From Elgaria multicarinata webbii (taxonomy: Eukaryota; Chordata; Lepidosauria; Squamata; Anguidae), in assembly GCF_023053635.1 (NCBI RefSeq), contig NC_086192.1, forward strand, positions 15,848,001-15,912,000: 64,000 nucleotides of DNA, given 5' to 3'. This document shows, piece by piece, positions 1-12,519 of the stretch. The stretch's first letter is position 1. Each line of letters opens with the position of its first letter. The translations under genes were made by a program, and so were the position numbers. Below the pieces are notes generated by a model. It was not told the DNA's origin and ran no database searches. It saw only the letters and a list, made by a program, of their open reading frames with translations.

Positions 1-619
1 TGGAAACGGCACACGTTTACTATGCAGGGAACAAATGTTGTTGAACACGGGGGGGTGGGGGGGAAGCAGCAGTGGCCATTTTCTTCTAAAAACCCTTCTA
101 ACAACCTTCTGGTTACAAGGAGAGATCTCTTGTTGTTGCAATCAGCATCCTTCTATCTGGGTTGTATATGCCTAGTGCTAAAAATGCCCACCACCACCAC
201 CACAAATATGAGGGTTTGCATAATTTATTCATCTGCTAGCCGTAGGAGCTACACAAGGCACGGTACCTCACCCCCACCTCATCCCTAACCATTGGAAAAC
301 GTTTTTGCCTACCGCTCTGAGATTCCAGCAGCCTTTGGCCCATACAAGCTGTCAAGCATATCTTCACAGCCATGAGGGCTAGAGCCTTTTTCTGTTAAAT
401 GAAAGTTGGTTTTTGTAGCCAGGGTTACGTTCCGTGCTTTTCCTTTGCTGGTGCTGAATGTGGGGCATGCATACAGCCCTGCTTACCATTCTCACCCTGA
501 TGCTATAGATTCGTGTTTTTCAGACATCCGTCGTTCATAGGATGCTGGCCAAGGTCTTGTTGCCATCACCGGCGCCCTGCACGAACTGAGAAAATGCCCT
601 AGACGTCACCAATAACTCC

Positions 620-770
620 TCTAGACCAGGGGTGAGGAGAAAGCAGATTCTCAGATGCTTTCGACTTGAACTCCCAGCATTCCTGACCATTGGCCATGCC
701 AGCAGGGGCTTCTGGGCGTTAATGTCCAAACAACTGGAGATCTACTTTCTGCTCACCCCCTTCTCAAGGC
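620..770. mobile_element. Old copy of the palindromic hAT-like MITE
   Basis: Degenerate arms flank CTCCCAGCATTCCTGACCAT and GCCATGCCAGCAGGGGCTTC, the centre typical of this family. Confidence 0.5.
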
Positions 771-1397
771 AGATGTGCTAGGAAATGAGTGCACCAGATT
801 TCAAATGAGGAAATTTAGGTGGAAGAGTCCCCGCACCAGCACTGAACCACCTCTGTTTTACACATTTGAATCTGATCTCACTCTATCCAGCCATGGGAGC
901 AAGAGAACAGTATCTATAGCCATGAAGGAAGTTGGGTATTCAGTGCGCCTTGACAGTCTTGCTAAATTCAAGAGTGACGTGAATACCTGCCTTCCTTCCT
1001 GACTATAGATAATGCAAAGGAATGTTGATCCGTATGAAGTTTCACTCCCTTTCTCATTGGGGAAAAAAAAAAAGTGGTTGGTCCAGGATAAATCTTGTAG
1101 ATAATATCGTTTCATTAAACTAGGCCCTGCACAACGTAAGGCCTGCATGCCTTGGGAAAAGTTCAGAGACCTAATGTTTAAGGCTTGCTCCCTTCTCTTT
1201 GTGGGAACATCTGTGGCCCCTCAAGAGTTGGTACATGGGTGGGCTGGATTCATTGCAATTCAGAGGAACGCTGTGAAGTTGACGGCAGTATTTCCAGCCT
1301 GCTGATGCCAACCAACCAGCTTTGCTGCATTGCCATGTCCTGCCCACGTCAGTGTGTGATTTGCTGGGAGAGTGAAAGCCTTGTGTGCTTCTACCGT

Positions 1398-1481
1398 TGG
1401 AGGAGGAGGAGGAGGAGGAGGAGGAGGAGGAGGAGGAGGAGGAGGAGGAGGAAGGCAGGGCAGGGCAGGGCAGGGCAGGGT
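1398..1481. repeat. (GGA)n followed by (GCAGG)n microsatellite
   Basis: About eighteen GGA units then about five GCAGG units. All six frames are open across it, which accounts for the poly-Gly, poly-Arg and poly-Pro open frames here. Confidence 0.95.
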
Positions 1482-1520
1482 AGAGACAGGAAGAAAGCAA
1501 AACACAAAAGAAATCCTAAA

Positions 1521-1620
1521 GCATCCTTCCCCAACCTGGTGCCCTCCAGATGTGTTGGACTGCAACTCCCATCATTCCCAGCCAGCATGGTAGGGGCTGA
1601 ATGTGGCCCTCTGGAGTTGC
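1521..1620 (+). mobile_element. hAT-like MITE half copy
   Basis: Contains CCCAACCTGGTGCCCTCCAG and ATGTGTTGGACTGCAACTCC, one arm of the palindromic family seen many times in this window. The right arm is degraded. Confidence 0.7.
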
Positions 1621-2289
1621 CAGTCTGGCCCTACGGGGTTTCCCCAAAGGCTGCCACCCTCATTTGGTGGCTTCCTGGCTTTTGTGCAGTTCCCCCCCCC
1701 CCCGCCCATCCCAAAAGTTCGAAATGCCTCTCTCCTAAGACTTAGTGACTGGCACGGAGTGCTTTAAACTAAAATAGGCTGCTATTATTTTATTTTTTTA
1801 CATTTTGCCCCTGCCCCATTTGCCTTTGGTCCATCCACCACTGGAATGCAGTCCCTGAGAGCTCTTGGTCTGAAAGAAATTCTGCAGCCCTGCTCTATGC
1901 GATGCAGGGACAAAGACGGGGGAATGAACAGGGATGGGGTGCAAAGAGACCCCGGGTCAAGTCAAAAAGACAGTGTGGGTGAAATGGGGCAAGGCGGGGA
2001 ATTTAGGGTGGGGGGATTAACCAAGGTTAAAATTAGCACCCTGGCATAAAAACACGTAACAGCTTTCCTGGAGTCACTGAACTGGTGAGGCCCTTTTGAG
2101 TGGACCTAAACGTAAAACCCCCTTTGAGAACGTGAACACGGGAGGGGAGATTTGAGCGGAAAGCCTTTCGCCGGCTTGCCCTCCGCTCTTGGGTTGTGCT
2201 GCCATCACGCTCCAGGTCTCCCATCTGGCTAAGAGCTCGTAATCCAAAGCCTGTGGGGGCAATGGCCTCGGACTTCCTTAAACTAAAAA

Positions 2290-2316
2290 GGAGGAGGAGG
2301 AGGAGGAGGAGGAGGT
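2290..2316. repeat. (GGA)n microsatellite
   Basis: Nine trinucleotide units. Confidence 0.9.
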
Positions 2317-3439
2317 GGAATTTCGTCCTGTCCTGAATTGCCACCTAGTGCAGACATCCGCTACCCCGGTTCAGTGCTACGCAGCAGCAGCACTTCAGGG
2401 ACCTGCCTAGCCTTGCTTTGAGAACTCAGTCTGGAAGCCTAGCCCCCTCTTGACCCCTGCCCTCCTCCCCCAAGCTCCTGGGCCTCCCATCCTCCTCATC
2501 TCTTGCTTCTGTTGTCCCCAACTCCCTTTCTGTCTTTGCTCCAGCAACACCGAGGTCGTCATGCTTCTTGTAGTTAGCAACGGATTCTACTGGAAACCAT
2601 TTGAAGGCTGGGTGGAGGTTGACAGGCGCCGCTACAATGGACCTCAGGCAGCTGCCAAGTTCATAGCCACATGGGGCTTCACACAAGCCCCGCTTGCCTC
2701 TGGACTGGCCGGGCAAATTGGCTCCGGGGGCTTTGAATTGCTGATCTGAGCCCTGTGCCTCCACCCCAACTTCCCCCAGCCTCTTTCTCCTGGGCCCTTC
2801 CTTCCCTCGTGTCTCACCCTCTTTCACACATCTCCTTTTCAACTCCCTCCTTCTCTGCCAACAGCCTCTGCCTTTCCAGTACTCTGGCTCGCTGGTCCTC
2901 ATCCTTCTTGCCAAGAGCACATGAACGTGGGAGGCAGACGATTGGTCCAATCGCCTAGTACTGTCAACACCAACTCCAGACAGTACAAGAGTCCCTCCTC
3001 TCCCTAAGCTGTAAGGGTGTTTCCACCTCCATAAGCCACGCTGACTTTTCATTTCTCACACAAGCAGCTGCCTTTCAGTCAACCGTCTATCCTTGAGCTG
3101 CCCCAACGCCGCAGTTGGAATGTTTGTGAACTGTCCGCGATGTCACAGAAGTTTGGCCAACCAGGATTTGTTAGACTTTTGCTGGGCACATCCATTCAGA
3201 TAGAACTAGGGTACATCTATCCTCTCTGGAGCGGAAAGGGTCCACAGGAAGAGCAAGTGCCCACACACTCCACAAGGCTTGTCCCGTTAAACGTAATGTG
3301 AAACTTCCAGGCTGAACGACTGCATTGTGCTTTCTGTGGGGCTCCCCTTGAAGACATCCCAGGGGCTTCCGTCGGCACAACACGCCGTAGCCTGACTCCA
3401 ATGAAATGTCAGGAAACTGGAGGGTGCCTAACTTGTGCT

Positions 3440-3850
3440 TGGCTGTCCTGGATACTGGTCAACTTCCAAGCCCAATTCAAGGTGCTGGTTTTGGCCTTTA
3501 AAGTCCAGTACGGCATCCTTGCGGATTGAATCTCTCCCTATGAAGCCTTCTCCTGCCAAGGTCATTCACCAAGCAGCCAAACTGTGCAATGCCAGCATCT
3601 GCTGTTAGAAGACCGTTGCGGTCTCACAGGGATGGAGGAATTGTTCCTCTTTGCTTGCCGTTTTGGCAAGGCTGTAAAACCTTCCTGTTTTTTCCATTGG
3701 GCCTTTGCAATTTCCTTTCTCATCTGCCGGTGCATTCATATATAGCTGCTTTCTTTAGTTTTATCTTTTAAATTGATTTTATGACTGCTGTTATAGTTCC
3801 TGCCACACACACGCACGCACATACTATTGTGGTAAGCTCTTTTGAATATA
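3440..3850 (+). mobile_element. L2-clade LINE 3' fragment, old
   Basis: Degenerate stretch related to the L2 copies at 45.2 kb: AAGCCCAATTCAAGGTGCTG, then a region like ...GAAGCC..., a pyrimidine-rich tail and a TTTTGAATATAAGG end. Several stops; only the C-terminal ORF region and 3' UTR survive. Confidence 0.6.
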
Positions 3851-3898
3851 AGGTGGAAAAGATTATATCTGCGTTTAAGATATACAAAAAGAATGAAT

Positions 3899-4274
3899 AA
3901 GGCGCAATCCTATACACGTTTAGACAGCAAAAAAAAAAAAAGCCTGGCTGGGAAATGCTGGGAGTTGTGGGACTTTTTTTGCTGTCTAAACATGCATAGG
4001 ACTGTAGGACTTCTGTCTAAACATCCATAGGACTGTAGGACTTCTTCTGTCTAAACATGCATAGGACTGTAGGACTTCTGTCTAAACATCCATAGGACTG
4101 TAGGACTTCTTCTGTCTAAACATGCATAGGACTGTAGGACTTCTTCTATCTAAACATGCATAGGACTGTAGGACTTCTTCTGTCTAAACATGCATAGGAC
4201 TGTAGGACTTCTCCTGTCTAAACATGCATAGGACTGTAGGACTTCTTCTGTCTAAACATGCATAGGATGCACCC
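3899..4274. repeat. Minisatellite (31-34 bp unit) grown inside a palindromic MITE
   Basis: Left arm 'gcgcaatcctatacacgttt', then AGACAGC, a poly-A tract, 'ctgggaaatgctgggagttg', then about 8.5 tandem copies of a unit starting TGTCTAAACATGCATAGG and containing ACTGTAGGACTTC. The last copy ends in CATAGGATGCACCC, the complement of the left arm. Units of 31 and 34 bp alternate at first with CATGC/CATCC variants, giving a duplicated 65-bp composite. A single-copy relative of the MITE lies at 19990-20117. Confidence 0.9.
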
Positions 4275-4639
4275 TAAACATGCACCCTAAATAAATAAAT
4301 GGCGAAGCCAACTATACACATGATATGGCAAGCGGTCCTGTGTCTGTCCCTATTGATTGTAAGGATGAACCGATGCGGTCATCCTTACTAGAAGTCCACA
4401 CTGAATGTGGTCCAGCCACTCCCTTTAAAAACACACGCACAAAAACACACAACTGGATCAAGAGGCAGCCTCCCAAGGTGAAGTGACACAGATTCTGGGA
4501 TGCAGCACGCTAGTTTTGGTGTGATTTCCCTCCGAACACCACCAAGGGTAGATAAGTTATTTATTTGGTATTGATTGACTTCCAACATTTCTTCCCTGTC
4601 TTTCCATCTAAAAGATCCCCCCAACACACACAAAGGTAG

Positions 4640-4641
<2 letters not shown>

Positions 4642-4676
<35 letters not shown>
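4642..4676. repeat. (TAA)n microsatellite
   Basis: Eleven AAT units in a row. Confidence 0.95.
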
Positions 4677-5627
4677 TTAAAGAACCATTTCTAATTGTCA
4701 GAGGATCAAATCAATACAGTGAAAAGTCACAACAAAAATAGATCAGTCAAAAGAGAACAATTAGCCTGCCCTTGACTCAAAGCTCTGTTGGAATAATCAA
4801 GTGGAGGCTCGGAGCCACCAGCTTCCACTGGGAACAGCAGAGAGTTTGCTGCTTCATAGAAGGTGAACAGGGATGGAGCCAGGGTGGTGTTCCTTGGGAG
4901 GGCACTGCATAACCTAGGTGCCACAGGGGAAAAGACCCTGCCTCACATGTCACGCTGCCACAACTCGGAGGTTGGAGAGAATACAATTGCCATCACTTTC
5001 AGCCAGCATGGCCAGTGTGTGTGTGCAGGAGGGACTGCACAAAAGCCGGGAAGCCACCCAAAAATCAGTGTCGGGGGGATAAGGGGATGGGCTGCATCCC
5101 CAGAGAGCTGGATTGGAACTTCTTGCGGGGCTGGGGTGCAACATTTCTGTAACAAGGCTTATAACCCAGACTTCCCCAATCTGGTGCCCTCCCAGGCTGG
5201 GGATGATGGAAAATATAGTCCAAGACATCTGGAGGGATGCTGTAACCTGGCCTAAGCGACTGGGGGGAAAATGCACATTCTTTCCCGACCACCAGTTCCT
5301 GGATTTTAGATTGTGTGCACCACAGGGCAGGAACCTTTTCTCTTGTACTCTGCAAATTACCATAATAATAGAGAGCAATAATAATAATATCATGATGGTG
5401 ATGGTGACGATGATGATAATAATAATAAACCTTGTGCCAGTCTCTAGCCTACCTCTTACAGTGTTATTATAAGGATAAAACAGGATAATCACGGCGTACA
5501 TCATGCATATCACCAAACGCCTTGGAAGATACCAATGCAATGAATAATATTAACCATAATTAAGGATAGCAGAAACGGAGGTGTCCACAAATCTCCAGCA
5601 CAAGCCCCGTTGCAATTTAAGTGGCCT

Positions 5628-5738
5628 TTCCCAACCAGGTGCCCTCCAGATGTGTTGGACTACAAACCCCATCACTGCCAGCCATGATGGGATTTGTAGT
5701 CCAACACATCTGGAGGGCGCTTGGTTGGGGAAGGTTGA
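5628..5738. mobile_element. hAT-like palindromic MITE, near-complete
   Basis: Arm CCAACCAGGTGCCCTCCAGA is answered by the inverted arm ATCTGGAGGGCGCTTGGTTG with a short centre (CATCACTGCCAGCCATGATG). It would fold into a hairpin of about 50 base pairs. Confidence 0.85.
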
Positions 5739-6382
5739 TTTTTACAGCGATGCGTCAAAATAATCTGAATGACAGTGATTTGCCAAATATACCTAAAGGA
5801 GGATTTGAATCCAGGGCCAAAACTACAGCCCCCAGCCAACGCTCTGATGAAGTCTCATTATGTGCTGAAGTTAGCAAAAGACCTCCAGTGTCCCTCCACC
5901 CCCCAAAGGTCTTCTCCGAAATGGAATTTGGCCCTCGGGTTAAAAAAGGTTGGACACCCCTGCTTTAAGCCAGTATCATCTCATCCTTTAGCGGGTGGTG
6001 TCCCGGGGGCCGCCTGTGATTGAAGAATGAGTTCTGCCCGTGTTGTGGCCCTCCCCCAAAGGGCGTGTCTTTATATGGACTTGTGATGTTGGGCCCTCTG
6101 TGCCTAGTATTTTGTACTCTGATCAGCTCTCACCTGCCAAAGAGAGAGGGATCTCCAAAGGGGCAGAGGTTACCTGACATCCTTTGAACTGAAGATGTAG
6201 CCAGGGATTAAAATTTGGGACCTCTTGCATGCAAATCAGGTTCTCTCCCCCCTATCCATAATCCCTCAAGTGCACCACGTACACTGCTTGGTCCCCTGGT
6301 TCAAACTAAGCTTTCACGCGAAATCCAGATTACTCTCGCTTTCTCATGCAGCCAGAGTCTTAATTCCACAACTCTCAGATCA

Positions 6383-6465
6383 GCCTTCACCAACCTGGTG
6401 CCCTCCAGATGTGTTGGACTGCAGTCCAACACATCTGAACGGCACCAGGTTGAGGAAGACCGTCC
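6383..6465. mobile_element. hAT-like palindromic MITE, centre deleted
   Basis: The two inverted arms meet almost directly at TTGGACTGCAGTCCAA, giving a near-perfect short hairpin. Confidence 0.85.
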
Positions 6466-7290
6466 TAGATTTCAAGACTTTGACCCACTGAGTCACATGG
6501 GAATGCTCTATCCCCCCTAATAATACTGGCAAATCCCACCCCCCTCTCTCTAGTAAACCTCAAAGTCGGGAGGATTTCTACGTATCCTCTCTATTCTATT
6601 AGTCTTTTAGTATTATGTAATCCACCCATCGATTGGTCTTGCTACACATGGATTCTACTCTCTTTACTCTTTCAGTTTCAGTCTGGATGCTACCTCTGTC
6701 GGCAACTGGCAACTTCATAAAGGTTCCGAACTTGATTTTCTAAAATATAGCATTGGTTGGGGCTTTGCACGAATCCGCTCGCGAACAATGAACTCAAGTC
6801 AAGCGAGGACCCTGCGAGGTGAGTCACAGGTTGCCAGGCAAGATGGCACACGAAGTCAGACCAGGAGCTGGTGCTTCATCACAATAGACGGAGCTTCACA
6901 ACAGAGGACGAGGGGCGTGGGTTTTCCCTTTTGGCTCTGGTTCGAGAAGGCTCCTTGGAGCACCTCTGTCTTTCCTGATCAAAGTAAGAGAACTCAAGAC
7001 TGAAGGTTCTGAGTCATCAGGGGAACTCAGGATTGGAAGACGCTTGGCCATCATTTATGAACATGGCTCTTTGAAGTAGGCAGGGGAAGAGGTGTGATAT
7101 TTGGAGGTGACAATTTGGATATGTTTCTTCTCTCTAAAAGGAATCAAAGGGAAAGGCGGCTTCTGAATGCAATAGGTGTGGAGGAAGACCAAAATAAAGC
7201 ATCTAACAGAGAGTGCCTCAGGTATTCCGTGCCTTTGCATTTCACACACATATTACGAACATTAACCATTCTGATGGGAGCAACTGAACA

Positions 7291-7326
<36 letters not shown>

Positions 7327-7329
7327 ACA
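7291..7329. repeat. (CT)n(CA)n microsatellite
   Basis: Short CT run followed by about thirteen CA units. Confidence 0.95.
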
Positions 7330-7555
7330 TCCCAAATGTATGCTTGCTTTGTCAATTAACAACCGCAAAGGAGCCCTATAAAATGTTGGGTGCACATTTT
7401 CAAAAACGGTCTTGGGAAAGGCACTGCAAAGCCACCCGACAGGCAAGTCCACTCTGTGGCTTTGGTTATGCGGCAGAAGGAAAGACCCCCTTTGCAGCCG
7501 GCAGGCCAACTGCTGGACGGAACAGATGGGACAGAAATAAAGGCTCTCTCCTTAC

Positions 7556-7792
7556 CTGCAGCAGTTCCCCTTCGGCTGGGGTGACCTCTGCGACGCTCGC
7601 AAACACTCCTTCCAGCGTGAGGGGCTCCAGCTTGAGAGGAATCACCCGAATGACGGCCTTCTGGGCCAGGGACCGCTCGGCTTCCATGGCTGCCGCCAGC
7701 GCCAGTCCCGAGTAGCCTAGCCGTATGTGCAGCGTAGCCATTAGCAGCCAAGGCCAAAGGGCTGCCAGGTGTAGCTGGGGGCCAACACTCAT
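7556..7792 (-). CDS. RNF43: RNF43 first coding exon (N-terminus only)
   Basis: RNF43 is a single-pass membrane RING E3 ubiquitin ligase that removes Frizzled/LRP6 from the cell surface and is itself controlled by R-spondin/LGR. This exon encodes 79 residues. ATG lies at 7792-7790 and the exon ends in CTGCAG before a GTAAGG donor at 7555, phase 0. The peptide starts [20 protein letters not shown], a clear signal peptide with a hydrophobic core, and continues with ectodomain motifs remembered from human RNF43: [34 protein letters not shown]. Compared with human it lacks about five residues between IPLK and LTLEG. The protease-associated fold, transmembrane helix and RING are not encoded here; later exons should lie beyond the left edge, since the following intron is very long in mammals. 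I chose this ATG because it matches the human start and directly precedes the signal peptide. Confidence 0.9.
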
Positions 7793-9900
7793 GCTCCCAG
7801 CTGCAGCAGTGCGCTCCGGCCACACATACTGCTCAGGAATGCGTCCTCACCCCGCCAGCAGGTTCCAACAACAGGCAAAATTGTTGAGGATTAAAGCCCT
7901 CCGTGCAACTGTAAGTCAACGGGCAAAGCAGCAGCAACGACGAGTCCACCTGGCTTCCCTTTCTCCCTGGTCGGTCTCGCTTCCCCCTTGCTATTAAGGT
8001 TTCTTCATGCCACGTGTGTGAAGGCCTTGAGCTTCACAAGCTTACAAGCACCCCGGATCAGGTCCTCCTCTTCCACCTCCTCCAGATAAATCCGGACATT
8101 GCAAGCAAAACCAAGGGGGCACGGATCGCGTACAGAGCTCTGGGGTCCGTCTCGGAAGGGTGTTGGAGCGGGTCTGAGAGAGACAGCTCCCCATGGGAGA
8201 CAATCTCTGCTTCCCAAATCCGTTTAGGATCTTATATCCTAGGACTGTAAACAGGGCCGACCCCCTGATATCAGATGGCCTCAGCAGCCCTTGTTGACTT
8301 CTGACCAGTGAATTGCCTTTTCCATATATCCCTTGCTGATAATGTTAACTATTTTCGGCCCTCTCTTCTACTGATGCCAGACATTAAAGGGCAGTGATGA
8401 CTGTGAAAGGGCGTCCATTTAGGAATGAGAGCAGCAAAGCAGTTTTTTCATCTTAAATTAGATCTGGCATCATGTTCTTCTTCTTTGATTGATCTCTACC
8501 TGCTTCTAATGCCAACACCTGGTCGTGGGTATGAAAACGTTTTTTTTCTAGGTTGGAATTTTCCATCGATTTGTCATTTTTAAAAGAGATGGTATAGTCT
8601 GCAGGTCCCAAAATTCATGGAAGAAAAAAGACATTTCTTGGGTGTTTTTCAGATCTCGGAAGTTTAAGAAAGGCCCCAAACAGGAAAAACAACTAGAGAA
8701 AGACACCTGTGTGTTTTTTTATTCCATTCCTGTGCAAACCTCGGAATTAATATATCTGCTTTTAGACGTGTGTCGCTGAAAACATAAGCAAAGGCGTCCC
8801 AAACATTAAAAAGAAATAGTTTCCGCAGGAAGTCTTAATAACAGTAGAAAAGGCATAGACATTTATCAGCTATAGTATTTGTTCGATCAAGGAAAGAAAG
8901 GTGAAAAAGTAATTTTAAAGTGGGGTGCAAACCTGGTATGTAGTCTGCCTCCAAGGATCCATGGGGGATAAATAACAGCTGGAAGCTTTATTATAAATCC
9001 CGGACAAAAAGCATTTCGATCGGCTTTCAAAGTGTGTGCTGAGTCTTACCTACAGGTTTCAGGGGGGAAGGGGCAAGGTTGGGGGTGGGTGGGGAGACTC
9101 ACAGAAACACTCTGTGCAGGTAAATGTGAAATTCCACAGTCTGAATCAGAACGAAAAGTTGACTCCAGGCTGAAGGCTCGTGAGTCAGGCGTAGCTGAAA
9201 CCTGACTTCAAAAGGCAGCCTAAAAAAGCTGGCTAGGAGTCCAGGAGCATTCCTTAAAACTCCTTTTAAGTTTGAGCAGAAAAGGCTCCCCTTCTTTCAC
9301 CAGACACAGTAAGCAACTCTAAGCAGTGAGTAGGAGAGACGTTGCTTCAAACAGCAGATATCCAGCAGCAAACCACGGAGGACTGCATGAAGAGAGAATG
9401 CAGTCATTCTTCAAAGGAGCAGCAGGGACCAGTGTGGTGGAGTAGATTGGCAAGTTCTGCAGAGGCCGCGGGAGAGCTTTCTTTCCAGAAAAGCGCTACT
9501 GGATCAGCTCCTTGGAAGCCAAAAAAACCCCACCGCCCCACCAAAAAAACCCTTGGTTAGCAGCTTGCGCTCTCTGCTTCCCTCCCCTGGGACTGCAAGC
9601 ATTTTCTACCTGCTGACACAAAGTGAGGGTGGAGCAGCCAAAGGCAATAACCCCACCCCCTGAATCTGGTTCTCAGAGCTCCTAGACTCCCTCTCCTGAT
9701 CTACCACTAAACTGCATTCAGCCTTCACAAACTCCTGACATCCAAATCATCTATCCTGTGCAAGCCGGGATCACTTGCCGCTTCCAAACAACTGTGTGCA
9801 ACAGAGCAAAGGAGTGAAATGAGTTCAGTCAACGCAAAGTGTGAGGACACGTCTTCACGGGCAAATGAGGACTTGGCCAGCTTCACGGTGGCTCTTCGAT
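7793..9900 (-). promoter_or_regulatory. RNF43 upstream region, possible 5' UTR exon and promoter
   Basis: Upstream of the RNF43 start codon. A CTGCTGCAG acceptor-like site sits about 8 bases before the ATG, so the coding exon may carry a few bases of 5' UTR. Farther upstream there is a good minus-strand donor (CTGTAG before GTAAGAC) at about 9050 and a weaker one (CAGCAG before GTAGAA) near 9609. Either could end a non-coding first exon, but I see no TATA box or CpG island that decides it. No interspersed repeat is evident from about 8250 to 9900. A half MITE starts near 9906. Confidence 0.25.
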
Positions 9901-9905
9901 TGCAG

Positions 9906-9990
9906 CCTCACTCATCCTGGTGCCTTCCAGATGTGTTGGACTACAACTCCCAGCATCCCCCAGCCAGCCACCGTGATTGATTCCCAGCTG
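9906..9990 (+). mobile_element. hAT-like MITE half copy
   Basis: TGGTGCCTTCCAGATGTGTT followed by ACTACAACTCCCAGCAT; the right arm is lost. Confidence 0.7.
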
Positions 9991-10099
9991 GAAGGACTGT
10001 GTATCCATAGCTTTTCTTCAGCTCTTGCTCATTTTGGTTCAGTGTGGGGTTTTTTACTTCCCTGTTGCCGCTGCAAGGAAGATTTCAGGTCACGCTGAT

Positions 10100-12480
10100 G
10101 TCAGAGTCCTGGAATTTAACAATTATTCTCCTCTGACATCACTAGGTGGTGAGTAATGCCATAGACCAGACGGGCAACTTCAAAGCAAGATTGCAAGTTG
10201 AAGTTGTAATTTAGGATGTAGTGTAATTGCATGAGGGACGGCATTCCGATTTCTAGAAAGTCGAGTATTCTGTAAGGTTCAGAAGCCGAAATCCATGCAT
10301 TCAATCCAGGTAAGGGGGGAAATCAGTTTACCTTAAGTAAGAAAAGGAAATGTTTCCAAAAGCTGCCAAGGTCCAAACATTCAACCAATTTCACCCCTTC
10401 TACAAATTTGTTAAGTTATTTTTGGGTGGGTTTGCCTTTGTAATTCACTACTCAATTTAAAACCAAACTCTTTCCTCTAGTATTTCTATTAACAAACTAG
10501 CAAAACAAACTGGGCTTATTTGGAGTAGCCACTTTATTGCTTTTTGATCAAATACATTTGGGCTAAAACCGTGGAAACACTGAGAAGACTGGAGAGTAAC
10601 CCCTGAGAGTTTTATTAATTTTGTGCAATTCTGTATGGATTTCTTTAGACAGTGTGAATATCCTTTCTGTTTTGCCGTCTTACAAATGCTCAAGAGTCAG
10701 TAAAATCAAATAATTGCGCCTATAAATATGGCAGGAGATCCAGCTCCTTGGCCTCTTTTAGAAATAGCTTCTAGACAGATGGAAAGATAATAAATACTAT
10801 CATTTCTGAGCCTTCATAACTGAGCCTTAAAACTGCAGGCCAGTGCAAAAAGGACACAGGATGATGGTGTAATTTCTCTCTGCCCTTGAGCACTTGTTTT
10901 AAAAAATGACACTGCGTTTATAGATGGCCAAATGGGGCCTCAGAAGACTGATTGGGAACAATCAAGTATTCACAATATTTGTTAATCTAGGCAATGGCAG
11001 CTTTGAAGGAAATGATACAACCTTTGTGTCCTGAGATCTCTGTCTGCTGTCATAGGCTCTGGCAGAGTCTGCATATCCAACTTTGGTTCATCCTGCCATT
11101 CACAGGTCTACTGGGAGATAACGAAGCTTAACAGAGCTAGAACTGCAGAAAGACTAGTGGGATAACAGATGTCTGTTGTCTCTGCGTTTTCAAGTATTCC
11201 CTTATGCATTTTTCACAGTTGTATAAATCTGACTCTGAAAATATGAATAAACACGCCTGAAACACATTCTCACCGTGCTACGTCATTCACACGTATTCTA
11301 GTGCAATATATATCCTTACAACACAAATAAATATGAGTATGAAGACACGTCTCTTTAAAATCTATTGTCAATAAATACAATTATGTTGAACAAGTTAAAA
11401 TAGCTTGTGAAGACATATTTAAGCTAAGCAATATAGTAAAACAACAGATGCCCTAACATTTGTTATAAAGTGCCTCTAGAATGAGGAAATTATTAAAACG
11501 CAAGAATGCTCCATTAACATAAAATATCCAGCAGCTGTTCTCATAGGTGGGACAATACTTGCCATTGAAAAGGAACAAATGTAAGAAAGAAGAAAACTGC
11601 GTAATCACCTAGAATCAATGACCCATTCGGACCTGAGATCTTGTGGCCTCCAATGCCTTTGTGTTTGTTTGCGATGGTCCCTCTAAATTAATTGTGAACA
11701 GTCCCGCAGGGACAGGACATTGCTGGCTGCTGTTTGGAACACAGTGTAGACATTCCAGTGCAAAACAAGAAATGTTCTGCAGTTGGGACATCTCTCTGAG
11801 GATGCTAAGCTTTCCGGTTTACCAAGAGACCAGGTTTTCCGCTTTCAAGTAATCTGGGCACATAAATGATCACATCAGATGAAACTGACCAGTAAAATAA
11901 TTTAAACCTACCAAAGAGGTATAGCGAAAACAATGGCAAGACTATTTACACTTGAAACGAAAATGAGCAGAGAAGGGGAGGGTTTGGTTAATAACGAGGG
12001 GAAAGTCCCCCAAGTCCTCCTGGAGTGGAAGGCACTGCTCCTTCTCTGGCTGGGCACTGCTCAGCATTTGCACATGTTTGCACCAAGTTCTCACTCCCTT
12101 AATTCTTCTTCCTTTGGGAAATGCTCCTGCTTGCAAGCCACATCCACTAGCAGATGTAGATCTAGGAAGAATGGAAAGGGCAATTCAATACCTTCTCTTA
12201 GGGACATGACGATGCAAACTATGTCTTCAGAGGCAGAAAGGAGTGCTCAGCCCTTCCCTTGCCAGTCACTTTCCCCTGAAACTTTCTTCCCCACATTTGC
12301 CTTTACTTTTGTGGGGTTCCGGACCCACGTTGCAAGTTAAACATGATTGTTGGGGAGGTGAGTTGGTCAGGACTTCGGTACACATAAAGTACGGTGTGAT
12401 ACGTAGCTTACCTCTCACTCTTGGTATCCGCAGCAATGTCTTTCATTTCATTTTCATAACTTATTAGTGACCAGGCCAGT
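10100..12480. other. Repeat-poor intergenic stretch between RNF43 and HSF5
   Basis: Moderately AT-rich sequence with no recognisable transposon, gene or exon. Short open frames here have no coding character. One weak possibility is a late HSF5 exon in the minus frame at about 11942-12120 (see findings). AATAAA on the minus strand occurs near 10533-10538 and 10611-10616 and could serve a long HSF5 3' UTR. Confidence 0.3.
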
Positions 12481-12519
12481 GCACAGATGTAATTCTGTAT
12501 GTCCCTTAATCATAGCTCC

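Larger units (their letters stand above)
1..7555 (-). other. RNF43: RNF43 intron (5' part), repeats only
   Basis: This is the stretch downstream, on the minus strand, of the RNF43 first coding exon. I searched the minus-strand frames for the next RNF43 exon (remainder of the ectodomain, transmembrane helix, RING cysteines) and found none. What is visible is palindromic MITE copies, an L2 remnant, microsatellites and the 31-34 bp minisatellite, listed separately. The open frames present are microsatellite or repeat translations. Confidence 0.6.

Noticed and set aside
1185-1745. Open frames with poly-Arg, poly-Gly, poly-Pro and poly-Leu
   Set aside because: Direct translations of the GGA/GCAGG microsatellite in different frames.
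3983-4270. Regularly spaced repeats resembling a CRISPR array
   Set aside because: The units are head-to-tail with no unique spacers and derive from a MITE arm; the host is a vertebrate.
1-7555. Further RNF43 exons
   Set aside because: No minus-strand frame here has the RNF43 ectodomain, transmembrane or RING motifs; only intron with repeats is seen.
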